From the NCBI RefSeq assembly GCF_007002745.1, contig NZ_SGNY01000014.1, positions 1 to 64,000 on the forward strand: a stretch of DNA of 64,000 nucleotides, read 5' to 3'. Made by a program: the position numbers and the translations under genes. The notes beneath the pieces were generated by a model that ran no database searches, had not been told where the DNA came from, and saw nothing but the letters and a program-made list of their open reading frames with translations. This DNA comes from Martinezella rhizogenes (lineage in GTDB: Bacteria > Pseudomonadota > Alphaproteobacteria > Rhizobiales > Rhizobiaceae). Within the stretch, counting starts at the first letter, position 1; each line of letters starts with the position of its first letter. Below, in pieces: positions 32,846-41,581 of the stretch.

Positions 32846-34045
32846 TCATTCACTGTGCGCGAGAGCTATTGCGATGCCTTGCATCACGCCTCGGATTTCG
32901 GCGAGGCCCTTCAAGCGTCCAATCAGGGAATAGCCGGGATTGATCCGATCCTTGCCGATATCATCGGCTAGCAGGTGCCCGTGATCCGGACGAAGCGGGA
33001 TTTGCCAGTCGGCGCGGCCCTCGCCTACGCGCCGTTCCTGCTCCTGCATCAGTGCAAGGATCACCGCCGGCATGTCACTCGATCCGCCGAGATGATCGGC
33101 TTCGTAGAACGAGCCATCATCCTCGCGCTGGACATTGCGGAGGTGCGCGAAGTGAATGCGCGGGCCGAACTCGCGAACCATGGCCGGCAGGTCGTTGTTG
33201 GCGCGTGTGCCATATGAGCCGGTGCAGAAAGTGATACCGTTGGCGGGACTATCGACAGCGGAGAGTATGCGTCTGACATCGGCGGCCGTCGAGACGATAC
33301 GCGGCAGACCATAGAGCGAAAAGGCCGGATCATCGGGGTGGATGCAAAGCCGTATACCGACCTCTTCGGCAACGGGCACAATCTCTCTCAGGAAGCGCGC
33401 GAGATTCGCATGCAGGACATCAGCAGCCACACCGTCATATTCGGCGAGCGCGGCGAGAAAGCTCGCTCGGTTGAACTGGCGCTCGGTTGCCGGCAGGCCG
33501 GCAATGAGATTGCGCTCGATCCGGTCGATCTTTGCCTGATCCATGCCATCAAGACGCTGACGCGCCGTGAATATCTGCTCTTTGGAGTAACTTTCTTCGA
33601 CACGCGGCCGCTTCAGCACGAAAAGATCGTAGGCGGCAAAATCAACCGCGTCAAAGCGCAGCGCATAACCGCCATTAGCCAGGGGCTGCATCAGCTCGGT
33701 GCGTGTCCAGTCCACCACCGGCATGAAATTGTAGCAGACGATCTCAATGCCAGAGCGCGCCAATGCCCGCAGCGTGTCCTTGTACCAGCCGATATAGCGC
33801 GCGCTGTCTGATGTTCCTAGCTTGATCGAGTTGTGAACCGGGATGCTCTCGACGACGCTCCAGCGCATTCCGGCAGCTTCGATCTGCGCCTTTTGCGCCA
33901 GGATTGCTTCGTCAGACCAGGGCGAGCCATCATAGATGTGGTGCAGCGCCGAAACGATCCCCGTAGCGCCTGCCTGCCGGATATGGCTGAGCGGCACCGG
34001 ATCGTTTGGCCCGTACCAGCGAAAGCACTCTTCCATCAGTCTCAT
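32846..34045 (-). CDS. uxuA: D-mannonate dehydratase
   Basis: A 399-residue enzyme matching UxuA, which dehydrates D-mannonate to 2-keto-3-deoxygluconate in hexuronate breakdown. Family segments are MRLMEECFRWYGPNDPVPLS, GATGIVSALHHIYDGSPW, RLCIHPDDPAFSLYGLPRIV (metal-binding His) and TGSYGTRANNDLPAMV. Length and motifs are those of canonical UxuA. It is divergent from the FCD-GntR gene, with operator-like repeats in the 192 bases between. A second, different UxuA-family gene lies in the transport operon at 39566. Confidence 0.93.
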   Translation of the reverse strand: MRLMEECFRWYGPNDPVPLSHIRQAGATGIVSALHHIYDGSPWSDEAILAQKAQIEAAGMRWSVVESIPVHNSIKLGTSDSARYIGWYKDTLRALARSGIEIVCYNFMPVVDWTRTELMQPLANGGYALRFDAVDFAAYDLFVLKRPRVEESYSKEQIFTARQRLDGMDQAKIDRIERNLIAGLPATERQFNRASFLAALAEYDGVAADVLHANLARFLREIVPVAEEVGIRLCIHPDDPAFSLYGLPRIVSTAADVRRILSAVDSPANGITFCTGSYGTRANNDLPAMVREFGPRIHFAHLRNVQREDDGSFYEADHLGGSSDMPAVILALMQEQERRVGEGRADWQIPLRPDHGHLLADDIGKDRINPGYSLIGRLKGLAEIRGVMQGIAIALAHSE

Positions 34046-34073
34046 GCAGAACTCCTACCGCTTCAGGTGGCTA

Positions 34074-34084
34074 TTGTTGGACCA
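34074..34084. promoter_or_regulatory. GntR operator candidate, site 1
   Basis: TTGTTGGACCA, the inverse of the repeat TGGNCCAACAA, 29 bases before the uxuA start on the minus strand. Confidence 0.5.
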
Positions 34085-34104
34085 CAAAGACCGATAATGT
34101 CCAA

Positions 34105-34116
34105 TTGGCCCAACAA
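34105..34116. promoter_or_regulatory. GntR operator candidate, site 2
   Basis: TTGGCCCAACAA, containing the palindromic core TTGG-N-CCAA, midway between uxuA and the GntR gene. Confidence 0.55.
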
Positions 34117-34199
34117 TTCAAGCCTGACATTATGTAATTTTGCGATTTAAGCCCTGATAGGAAAATATTTTGAGAGGTTCTCTTGACTGATGTTTAAAT

Positions 34200-34211
34200 C
34201 TGGACCAACAA
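34200..34211. promoter_or_regulatory. GntR operator candidate, site 3
   Basis: CTGGACCAACAA, third copy of TGGNCCAACAA, 27 bases before the GntR start, consistent with autoregulation. Confidence 0.5.
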
Positions 34212-34237
34212 ATAAGCCATTGCACGGAGGATGATCG

Positions 34238-34978
34238 GTGAGCAGTTCTGCAAGGGAAGATGCGCTGTCGAGCATGGAGATTGTCGAACCCGGCAAGACC
34301 TCGGCGGTCGATCGGCTGGTTGATCAGATCCGCGAGATGATCTCGGAACGCGGCCTTGGGATAGGCGACGCGCTGCCAACCGAGCGCGATCTCGGCGAGC
34401 AGTTTCAGACCGGCCGTAACACCGTGCGCGAGGCACTGCAGGTGCTTCGTGCCTTTGGCATGGTCGAGACCAGGCCAAAGGTCGGTGCCGTCATCAGCGG
34501 TGGCCATGGCGAGGCAATCCGCCGCCTTTTCGCCTTTCACAACGGTATTTCGCCGGACTCCTTCCGAGATCTGCAGGGCTTCCGCCGCATCATTGAAACC
34601 GGCATCGGTGAACACATCATCCTCACCGCAAGCGAAGCGGATTTCGACAGGCTCGACACGATCAATGCGCGAATTCTGGAGGCCGAAAGCGTCGAGGCGG
34701 CAGCGCGCTGCGACTACGAATTCCATTCGGCGATCGTCGAACTCTCCGGCAACCGCACGACCCTTGCCGCCTATCACATGCTGCGCTCGGTGATTGAGGA
34801 GGTCATGCGGCTCGGCAAGACGGAACGTCCGGTGCATGCGGCAACCTTCGAAACGCATGCGGAGATCGTCCGTGCATTGAGGGCTCGCGATCGCATCGCC
34901 TATGTTTACCTGATGAGCCGTCACTTGGAGTTCGGCATCCGCTTTGTCGATGCGGCGCCTCGGGGTCAACCGTTGTGA
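34238..34978 (+). CDS. GntR-family regulator, FCD subfamily (UxuR/ExuR-like)
   Basis: A 246-residue regulator with the N-terminal winged helix LPTERDLGEQFQTGRNTVRE and an all-helical FCD ligand domain (about residues 95-235; DYEFHSAIVELSGNRTTLAA holds metal-ligand candidates). FCD-GntR proteins next to uxuA usually respond to fructuronate or related sugar acids. It sits between uxuA (divergent) and the importer operon (same strand, 120 bases on). Three TGGNCCAACAA repeats lie upstream. Confidence 0.92.
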   Translation: MSSSAREDALSSMEIVEPGKTSAVDRLVDQIREMISERGLGIGDALPTERDLGEQFQTGRNTVREALQVLRAFGMVETRPKVGAVISGGHGEAIRRLFAFHNGISPDSFRDLQGFRRIIETGIGEHIILTASEADFDRLDTINARILEAESVEAAARCDYEFHSAIVELSGNRTTLAAYHMLRSVIEEVMRLGKTERPVHAATFETHAEIVRALRARDRIAYVYLMSRHLEFGIRFVDAAPRGQPL

Positions 34979-35098
34979 TGAGCATATGAGATTTTAGCTG
35001 AACCGCTCCCATTGTGGGCGGTACAGGCAGCCGTTTTCCGGATCCACTCGCCCGTTGGTCCGGCGGTACGAACAGGGCACTTTGGGAGGAGAACCAAT

Positions 35099-36058
35099 AT
35101 GAGCAACATGAAACGTCTGGCGCTTGCCGCGCTGCTTGCCACCGTAAGCTTTGCGCCGAATGCCGCATTGGCCGGTGGCAAGGCAATCGCCGGCATCGTT
35201 TTTCAGCAGGACCAATATTTCCGTGGCATCCAAATCGGCATGGAAAAGGCGGCGAAAGCTGCCGGTGACGAGCTCCTGGCGGGTAACAGCGATAGCAAGC
35301 TCGAGAAGGAAGCCCAGCTGATCGACACCTATATCGCCCGTGGCGTGAACTCGATCGTCGTTGCGCCACTCTCGGCCGACGCCTCGGTTCCTGCACTGAA
35401 GAAGGCACGTGACGCCGGTATTACGGTCGTTACCTACGGCACCTCGGCCAATGGCGACGTCGCCCAGGCGACAGTGACGAGCTCCGACCGCGATATCGGC
35501 ATCGGCACCGGCAAGGCCGCGACTGATTTCCTGAAGACACTCGGCAACGGCGAGAAGGTCAAGATCGGCATGCTCGCCTTCAAGGCGCTGCTGCCCGAAC
35601 AGTCCAATGCCCGCGTCGAGGGTTTCCTGAGCGTCGTTAGCGATCAGGTCGATATCGTCGCCCAGCAGGACGCCTGGCTTGCCGAAAAGGCGCTCGCCGT
35701 CGCCAGTGACATGCTGACGGCCAATCCGGGTATCCGCGTCATCTATGCCGCCAACGAAGGCGGCACGATTGGCGCCGTCCAGGCCGTGAAGAAGGCCGGC
35801 CTGGAAGGCAAGGTCTTCGTCTTCGGCACAGACGGTTCCGAGCAGCTTGCCAACATGCTCCTGAATTCCGACAACGTGCTGCAGGCGACAACGGCACAGC
35901 AGCCGCTCGAAGTCGGCAAGCAGGCGATCGAGGCGGCGCAGAACCTGCTCGACGGCAAGAAGATCGAGACCAAGGTCAACGTGCCGGTACTGCCTCTGAC
36001 ACGCGCCAACGCCGAAGGCATCGCTGCCTACAAGGAAGGCCTGAAGGCCCTGAAATAG
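35099..36058 (+). CDS. Periplasmic sugar-binding protein (RbsB type)
   Basis: A 319-residue periplasmic-binding-protein-fold family 4 protein. The ATG at 35099 has GGGAGGAG upstream; the signal peptide is MSNMKRLALAALLATVSFAP ending near NAALA. Mature features are IAGIVFQQDQYFRGIQIGME, YIARGVNSIVVAPLSADASV and IYAANEGGTIGAVQAVKKAG. It is the binding protein for the ATPase and permease encoded next. Given uxuA and the lactonase in the same locus, a uronate, aldonate or lactone is the probable ligand. Confidence 0.92.
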   Translation: MSNMKRLALAALLATVSFAPNAALAGGKAIAGIVFQQDQYFRGIQIGMEKAAKAAGDELLAGNSDSKLEKEAQLIDTYIARGVNSIVVAPLSADASVPALKKARDAGITVVTYGTSANGDVAQATVTSSDRDIGIGTGKAATDFLKTLGNGEKVKIGMLAFKALLPEQSNARVEGFLSVVSDQVDIVAQQDAWLAEKALAVASDMLTANPGIRVIYAANEGGTIGAVQAVKKAGLEGKVFVFGTDGSEQLANMLLNSDNVLQATTAQQPLEVGKQAIEAAQNLLDGKKIETKVNVPVLPLTRANAEGIAAYKEGLKALK

Positions 36059-36074
36059 GGCCAGGACGTGAGCC

Positions 36075-36099
36075 GCGTGGCGGGTTTTGCCCGCCGCGC
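36075..36099 (+). repeat. Strong stem-loop between binding-protein and ATPase genes
   Basis: Stem GCG-T-GGCGGG (36075-36084) with CCCGCC-G-CGC (36090-36099), loop TTTTG. It lies 17 bases after the binding-protein stop and has no T-tract; such structures often protect the upstream message and lower downstream expression. Confidence 0.6.
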
Positions 36100-36126
36100 C
36101 TTCGCACCCGACAGCAGGAAATCCGT

Positions 36127-37671
36127 ATGAGCAATCCGCAATTGAGGTCAGCCGCGTTGCAAGGGGCGCAGGGACGGCTGGACTTTCAGGCCGTGACCAA
36201 GCGTTATGGCCCGACGGTCGCCCTTTCCGAGTTCACCCACAGTTTCGCGCCGGGCCAGGTGCATGCCCTGATGGGCAAGAACGGCTCCGGTAAGTCGACG
36301 CTTGTCAAACTTCTTGCCGGTGTCACCGAACCGACATCCGGTACGATCAGCGTCAATGGCGAGGATCGCCGCTTCACGTCGCCGCATGACGCTTTCGCAG
36401 CCGGCATCGTCACGGTGCACCAGGAGCTTTCGCTGGTGCCGGAGCTTTCGGTCGGCGAAAACATCTTTCTCGGACGCCTGCCTCATCGCCGCCGCGCCGG
36501 TTTCAGCGTCGTGGACTGGGTGGGGCTCCATCGCCGCGCCGGCGAACTGCTCGCCGACATGGGGCTGACGATCGATTCCCGTCAGCCGGTGTCCGCGCTC
36601 AGCGTCGGTCAGCAGCAGGTGGTGGAGATCGTCAAGGCGATGTCCTTCAATCCGTCGATCCTGCTTCTGGACGAGCCGACTTCGGCGCTTGCTTCCCGCG
36701 AGGTCAAACAGCTCTTCGCACTCATCGAACGCCTGCGCGCCCGCGGCGTAACGATGATTTACATCACCCACCGGATGAGTGAGCTTTTCGAAATCGCCGA
36801 TACCTGCACGGTGATCCGCGATGGCCATTACATCGGCGCGGTTGCGATGAAGGAGACGACGCCATCGGCCATCGTCGGCATGATGTTCGGCGATGCCGCA
36901 CGCGCCACACGCCCGCCACGGCGAACACTCGATCGCGCCGAGCCGGTGCTTGAGGTCCGCAACCTCAGTCGATCCGGGCATTTCCAGGATGTCTCCTTCG
37001 ATCTTTACCCCGGCGAAATCCTCGGCATTGCGGGCCTGCTCGGCGCCGGCCGCACCGAACTGATGCGGGCAATCTTCGGTGCTGACCCGGTTGACGGCGG
37101 TTCAGTGATGTTCAACGGCCGTGATATGACCGGTGCCAGCCCACGCGACATGCGCAAGGCCGGTCTCGGCTACACCCCGGAAAACCGCAAGGAAGTCGGC
37201 CTCGTGCAATCGCTCTCGACGGCCGACAATCTCTGCATGGCGAGCCTTGGTCCGATCTCCAGCGGAGGTTTCATTTCCCGTCGGCGCGAACAGCCGTTTG
37301 TCCGCCGCCAGATCACGGCGCTCCACATCAAGTGTGGTGACCCCGAACTGCCCGTGTCGTCGCTGTCAGGCGGCAACCAGCAGAAAGTGGTGATCGGCAA
37401 GTGGCTAAACCGGCAGCCTTCGGTGATGTTCTTTGATGAACCGAGCCGCGGTGTCGACGTTCAGGCGAAGAGCCAGATCTTCGATATCATCTGGCAGAAG
37501 GCAGCTGACGGTCTTGCCAGCATTTTTGTCTCGACGGAACTCGAGGAAGTCCTCGAAGTGGCTGACCGCATCCTCGTCATGCACCACGGCGAAGTCGTTG
37601 CCGAGGTGGACCCGGCAAAAACCGACCTTACCGAACTTTACGGCCTATGCATGGAAGGGGCCAGACAATGA
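36127..37671 (+). CDS. Sugar ABC transporter ATPase (RbsA/XylG type, two nucleotide-binding domains)
   Basis: A 514-residue double ATPase. Domain 1 has Walker A GKNGSGKST, signature LSVGQQQVVEIVKAM and Walker B LLLDEPTSAL. Domain 2 starts at about residue 265, with a degenerate Walker A (AGLLGAGRTELMRAIFG), signature LSGGNQQKV and FFDEPSRGVDVQAKSQIFD. This asymmetry is normal for the family. It energises import of the ligand of 35099-36058 and overlaps the permease gene by four bases. Confidence 0.95.
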   Translation: MSNPQLRSAALQGAQGRLDFQAVTKRYGPTVALSEFTHSFAPGQVHALMGKNGSGKSTLVKLLAGVTEPTSGTISVNGEDRRFTSPHDAFAAGIVTVHQELSLVPELSVGENIFLGRLPHRRRAGFSVVDWVGLHRRAGELLADMGLTIDSRQPVSALSVGQQQVVEIVKAMSFNPSILLLDEPTSALASREVKQLFALIERLRARGVTMIYITHRMSELFEIADTCTVIRDGHYIGAVAMKETTPSAIVGMMFGDAARATRPPRRTLDRAEPVLEVRNLSRSGHFQDVSFDLYPGEILGIAGLLGAGRTELMRAIFGADPVDGGSVMFNGRDMTGASPRDMRKAGLGYTPENRKEVGLVQSLSTADNLCMASLGPISSGGFISRRREQPFVRRQITALHIKCGDPELPVSSLSGGNQQKVVIGKWLNRQPSVMFFDEPSRGVDVQAKSQIFDIIWQKAADGLASIFVSTELEEVLEVADRILVMHHGEVVAEVDPAKTDLTELYGLCMEGARQ

Positions 37672-38660
37672 CGCTTGTAAACCCGACAACGGAAGCCCGT
37701 GGCCAGAATACGCTGCTCAAGCTTCTCAAGACCTACCCGATGGAGATCATCCTCGCGGCACTGGTGATTTTCCTCATCCTGGTTGCGCCCGGCTTTGCCT
37801 CGACTGCCAATATGCTCAATGTGCTTCGTACCGTCTCCATGCTTGGCATCATCGCCTTCGGCATGACGGCCGTGATCATTAGCGGCGAGATCGACTTGTC
37901 TGTCGGTGCCGGCGCCGCCCTCGCCGGCTGCATCGTCGCCTGGTTCGCGGACCGCTTTGCCGGCGTCCTCGGCGATTGGGGCGCAGTCGCGGTCGGCTTT
38001 GCCGTGGCGCTCCTGCTCGGCTTCACGCTCGGCTATCTCACCGGCCGTTTCCGCCAATGGTTTAACGTGCCGACCTTCATCACCACGCTCGCCCTGTTTG
38101 CGGCGCTGCGCGGCGTTGCCAACCTCATCACCGGCGGTTTTCCACTGTCGTCCTTCCCGCTCGGCTTCGATTTCCTCGGCGGCGGATACCTCTTCGGCAT
38201 TCCGTTTCCGGTCTATATTTTCGCGCTCACATTTGCCGTCATGCACTTCCTGATGAAGTACACGAGCTTCGGCCGCGAGGTTTATGCCGTTGGTGGCAAT
38301 ATGGAAGCTGCCCGCCTTTCCGGTATCGACATCTGGAAGGTGAAGGCGCTGACACTGGGCCTTACCGGCGCACTGACGGCCCTCTCAGGCACGTTGATCG
38401 CCTCGCAGATCGGCGCTGGAACCGGGACCACGGCCACCGGCATGGAGCTCGACGTCATCGCAGCCGTGATCATCGGTGGCACCTCGCTCTTCGGCGGCAA
38501 GGGCCGCATCTGGGGCACTCTCATTGGCGTCCTGTTCCTCGGCTGCATCTCTAATGGCATGACACTGATGAATGTCAGTGAATATTGGCAGTACGTCGTG
38601 CGCGGCGGTATCATCCTCGGCGCCGTGCTTCTCAACCAAGTTCTGGAACGGGTGCGTTGA
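37668..38660 (+). CDS. Sugar ABC transporter permease (RbsC type)
   Basis: A 330-residue inner-membrane permease starting at the ATG that overlaps the ATPase stop (ATGA). About eight to ten hydrophobic segments are visible. GMTAVIISGEIDLSVGAGAA and YAVGGNMEAARLSGIDIWKV are family signatures, and AAVIIGGTSLFGGKGRIWGT is near the C-terminus. It completes the importer with 35099 and 36127; a homodimer would form the channel. Confidence 0.95.
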   Translation: MTLVNPTTEARGQNTLLKLLKTYPMEIILAALVIFLILVAPGFASTANMLNVLRTVSMLGIIAFGMTAVIISGEIDLSVGAGAALAGCIVAWFADRFAGVLGDWGAVAVGFAVALLLGFTLGYLTGRFRQWFNVPTFITTLALFAALRGVANLITGGFPLSSFPLGFDFLGGGYLFGIPFPVYIFALTFAVMHFLMKYTSFGREVYAVGGNMEAARLSGIDIWKVKALTLGLTGALTALSGTLIASQIGAGTGTTATGMELDVIAAVIIGGTSLFGGKGRIWGTLIGVLFLGCISNGMTLMNVSEYWQYVVRGGIILGAVLLNQVLERVR

Positions 38661-38760
38661 GGCAGACGCCTTGCATATCGTTCCCCTATGAAACTTGATC
38701 GTGCTTATGGTTTCGGGCCTGTCCGGACTGAAACCATGACGATCTGTCGCGGAGACAATC

Positions 38761-39546
38761 ATGACTGAATTCAAGGGAAAAATCGCGCTCGTCACCGGCA
38801 CCTCCGGGATCGGTCTTGCCTCGGCGATCCGCCTGGCGTCATCAGGCGCGACCGTGCTTGCATGCGGTAACGACGCCGCCACCAACGAGATTTTCGACCG
38901 CATCGCCAAGGAGCGCGACCTGCCGATGTCGGCACGGTTCACCGATGTCGCCGTGGAGGCAGAGGTCGAGGCGGCCGTGCGCGAAACAGTCCTGCGTCAT
39001 GGCGGGCTCGATATCATCGTCAACGCCGCAGCCGTCCACCCTTTTGGCACGGTGCTCGATACCAGCGCCGAGACCTTTGCCCGCTGCCTCGCCGTCAATG
39101 TCGGCTCCATCTACCTCACCGGTCGCTTCGGCATTCCGGAGATGGCGAAGCGCGGCGGCGGTGCGATCGTCAACATCTCCTCGGTACAGGGCCATGCCTG
39201 CCAGCAGAACGTTGCAGCCTATGTCGCCTCCAAGGGCGCCATCCATGCACTGACCCGCGCCATGGCGCTTGACCATGCGGCAGCGAAAGTCCGGGTGAAT
39301 TCAGTAAGCCCCGGATCGGTGCGCACGCCGCTGCTTGCGCTTGCGGCCCGCACCTATGGCGGTGAGGGTGTCAGCGAAGCGGAAGCCTTCGCCCGCTTCG
39401 GCGCCGCGCACCCCATCGGCCGCATCGGTGAACCGGAGGAAGTGGCGGAACTCGTGGCCTATCTCGCCTCCGACCGCGCAGCCTTCGTCACCGGCTCGGA
39501 CTTCCGCATAGACGGTGGTCTTACCGCCGGCATTGGCGTCAAATAA
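38761..39546 (+). CDS. Short-chain dehydrogenase/reductase of the sugar-acid locus
   Basis: A 261-residue classical SDR: KIALVTGTSGIGLASAIRLA (cofactor), VNAAAVHPFG, NISSVQGHACQQNVAAYVAS then K (catalytic Ser-Tyr-Lys) and TGSDFRIDGG. It lies between the importer and the second UxuA-family gene on the same strand, 100 bases after the permease. A fructuronate/mannonate-type oxidoreductase role is the natural expectation, since no UxuB-type reductase is present, but SDR substrates cannot be read from sequence. Confidence 0.9.
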   Translation: MTEFKGKIALVTGTSGIGLASAIRLASSGATVLACGNDAATNEIFDRIAKERDLPMSARFTDVAVEAEVEAAVRETVLRHGGLDIIVNAAAVHPFGTVLDTSAETFARCLAVNVGSIYLTGRFGIPEMAKRGGGAIVNISSVQGHACQQNVAAYVASKGAIHALTRAMALDHAAAKVRVNSVSPGSVRTPLLALAARTYGGEGVSEAEAFARFGAAHPIGRIGEPEEVAELVAYLASDRAAFVTGSDFRIDGGLTAGIGVK

Positions 39547-39565
39547 TCAGACGGGAAACGACAAC

Positions 39566-40678
39566 ATGAAGATCGGCCTTGGACTTTACCGGGAGCAGCT
39601 CACCCCCGACAATTATCAATTTGCGCAGCAAGCGGGTGCAACCCATGTCGTTGCGCACCTGACCAACTATTTTGCCGGCAAGGATCCCAAGATCGACAGC
39701 GGTGACACAGGTGGCTGGGGCGATTGTTCCGGCGACCGGCTGTGGTCTTATGAGGAACTTTCGGCTCTGGTGAAGGACGTGCGCGCCGGTGGTCTGGAGA
39801 TTGCAGCGATCGAGAACTTCTCGCCGCGCTTCTGGCATGACGTGCTGCTCGACGGACCGGAGCGGGCTCAACAGATCGAGGGGCTGAAACAGCTTATCCG
39901 AGACGCCGGACGCGCCGGCATTCCCTGCATCGGCTACAATTTCTCCCTTGCAGGTGTCTATGGGTGGACGCGCGGTCCCTATGCCCGCGGCGGCGCGGAA
40001 TCCGTTGGCTTCGGCGTCGAAAACAGTATTGCGCCCAGTCCGGACGCACCGATCCCGGATGGTATGGTCTGGAACATGCGCTATCGCCGCGCGGTCGCTG
40101 ACGCGGCCTCCGTCTCGGTCAGTTCGGCTGAACTTTGGGACCGCCTTGGCCGTTTCCTGAAGGAGATCGTGCCCGTTGCCGAAGAGGCGGGCGTCGTGCT
40201 TGGCGCTCACCCGGACGATCCGCCGGCAGAGGAACTGCGCGGCACGGCACGGCTGGTCAACCGCCCGGAAAAGTACGACCGGCTGATGGCGATCGTGGAT
40301 TCGCCCTCGAACGGTTTGGAACTCTGCCTCGGGTCGCTGCAGGAAATGCCGGGCGGCGACATCTATGAGCACGTTCGTCGCTTCGCCCGCTCCGGCCGCA
40401 TCGGTTACATCCATTTCCGCAACGTGCGCGGAAAAATGCCGCGTTATGTTGAAACCTTCGTCGATGAGGGCGATATCGACATGGCCGAAATCATCCGCAT
40501 CCTGCGTGACGAGAATTACCAGGGCGTGCTGATCCCCGACCATACGCCGGCCATGACCTGCGGTGCTTCCTGGCATGCGGGCAAGGCTTTCGCGCTTGGA
40601 TACATGAAGGCGCTCGTGCAGAACGCCGAAGCTCTCGGCCCGTCGCGGTCGATCACCGCAAGCATGGCGGCGGAATAG
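39566..40678 (+). CDS. UxuA-family sugar-acid dehydratase, divergent paralogue
   Basis: A 370-residue TIM-barrel protein related to UxuA but distinct from the canonical enzyme at 32846: it opens MKIGLGLYREQLTPDNYQFA and shares GAHPDDPPAEELRGTARLVN and the segment IGYIHFRNVRGKMPRYVETF. Metal-binding His/Cys candidates are at HPDD and in LCLGSLQEMPGG. It is shorter by about 30 residues. It is followed two to nine bases later by the lactonase gene. It may act on a different aldonate or as an isomerase; specificity is open. Confidence 0.83.
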   Translation: MKIGLGLYREQLTPDNYQFAQQAGATHVVAHLTNYFAGKDPKIDSGDTGGWGDCSGDRLWSYEELSALVKDVRAGGLEIAAIENFSPRFWHDVLLDGPERAQQIEGLKQLIRDAGRAGIPCIGYNFSLAGVYGWTRGPYARGGAESVGFGVENSIAPSPDAPIPDGMVWNMRYRRAVADAASVSVSSAELWDRLGRFLKEIVPVAEEAGVVLGAHPDDPPAEELRGTARLVNRPEKYDRLMAIVDSPSNGLELCLGSLQEMPGGDIYEHVRRFARSGRIGYIHFRNVRGKMPRYVETFVDEGDIDMAEIIRILRDENYQGVLIPDHTPAMTCGASWHAGKAFALGYMKALVQNAEALGPSRSITASMAAE

Positions 40679-40687
40679 GAGGTGCGG

Positions 40688-41581
40688 ATGGCACGCGAAC
40701 CTGTCTGTGTCGCGCCCGTGGGCGACCGCTGCGGTGAAGGTGCGGTCTGGTCGGCGCCGGAAGCGGCACTCTACTGGACCGACATCAACCGTTTTCTCAT
40801 TCATCGCTACGAAGAGGAAACACTCGCCGTCAGGACGTGGCTCTTCGAGGAGCCGGTGGTCGCTATCTCGCTCACAGACGAAGATGGCCGACTGCTTGTC
40901 GCCCTCGGCTCGAAGCTGATCTGGTGGTGGCCACAGACCGACCGGCGCAAGGATCACGGCTTTGTCCTGCCCGGTGCCCCACGCGTCCGCTTGAACGACG
41001 GACGCGCCGATCCGGCCGGAAACTTCTGGGTCGGTTCCATGAAGAACAACGTCCTTCCCGATGGTCAACTGGGCGATGTGGCGCCCGGCGAAGGCATCCT
41101 CTACCGGATCGCGCCGGACGGTGCTGTCAGCGAATGGCGGGCTGGCCTTGGAATTTCCAATACGCTTTGCTGGAGTCCGGGCCGAAGCACCTTCTATTTT
41201 GGCGATACGCTCGCGAACGAAATTTACGCTTTCGACTACGATGTATCGAAGGGTGCCATATCGGCAGAGCGGCACTTCTTCGCCGGCTTCGAGCGCGGTT
41301 CGCCCGACGGTTCGGCGATCGACAGCCAAGGCTTCCTCTGGAACTGCCGTTATGGCGGCCGTTGTCTGGCCCGCATCGCACCTGACGGCAGCCTGGCGGA
41401 GGTGATTGATATGCCGGTCACCAACATCACCACCTGCGCCTTCGGTGGCGTGGATCTGAAAACGCTCTACATCACAACGGCAGGCGGGGGACCCGCCGAG
41501 CGCCTCGCGGGCAGTCTCTATGCCATCCGGGTAGACATTGCCGGCCTTCCGGAAAACCGCTACGGAGCAGCGACACCATGA
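40688..41581 (+). CDS. SMP-30/gluconolactonase-family lactonase
   Basis: A 297-residue six-bladed beta-propeller enzyme that opens sugar-acid lactones. Divalent-metal ligands of the family are visible: Glu in CGEGAVWSAPEAALYWTDIN, Asn in RLNDGRADPAGNFWVGSM, Asn in GISNTLCWSPG and Asp in SPDGSAIDSQGFLWNCRYGG. AGGAGG lies directly before the ATG at 40688. It overlaps the mutarotase gene by four bases. A lactonase implies that the imported sugar or uronate is first oxidised by a dehydrogenase to a lactone. Confidence 0.92.
   Translation: MAREPVCVAPVGDRCGEGAVWSAPEAALYWTDINRFLIHRYEEETLAVRTWLFEEPVVAISLTDEDGRLLVALGSKLIWWWPQTDRRKDHGFVLPGAPRVRLNDGRADPAGNFWVGSMKNNVLPDGQLGDVAPGEGILYRIAPDGAVSEWRAGLGISNTLCWSPGRSTFYFGDTLANEIYAFDYDVSKGAISAERHFFAGFERGSPDGSAIDSQGFLWNCRYGGRCLARIAPDGSLAEVIDMPVTNITTCAFGGVDLKTLYITTAGGGPAERLAGSLYAIRVDIAGLPENRYGAATP

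Noticed and set aside
34130..34969. Minus-strand frame opposite the GntR gene
   Set aside because: The plus frame has a complete winged helix and FCD domain; the minus frame has no recognisable feature.
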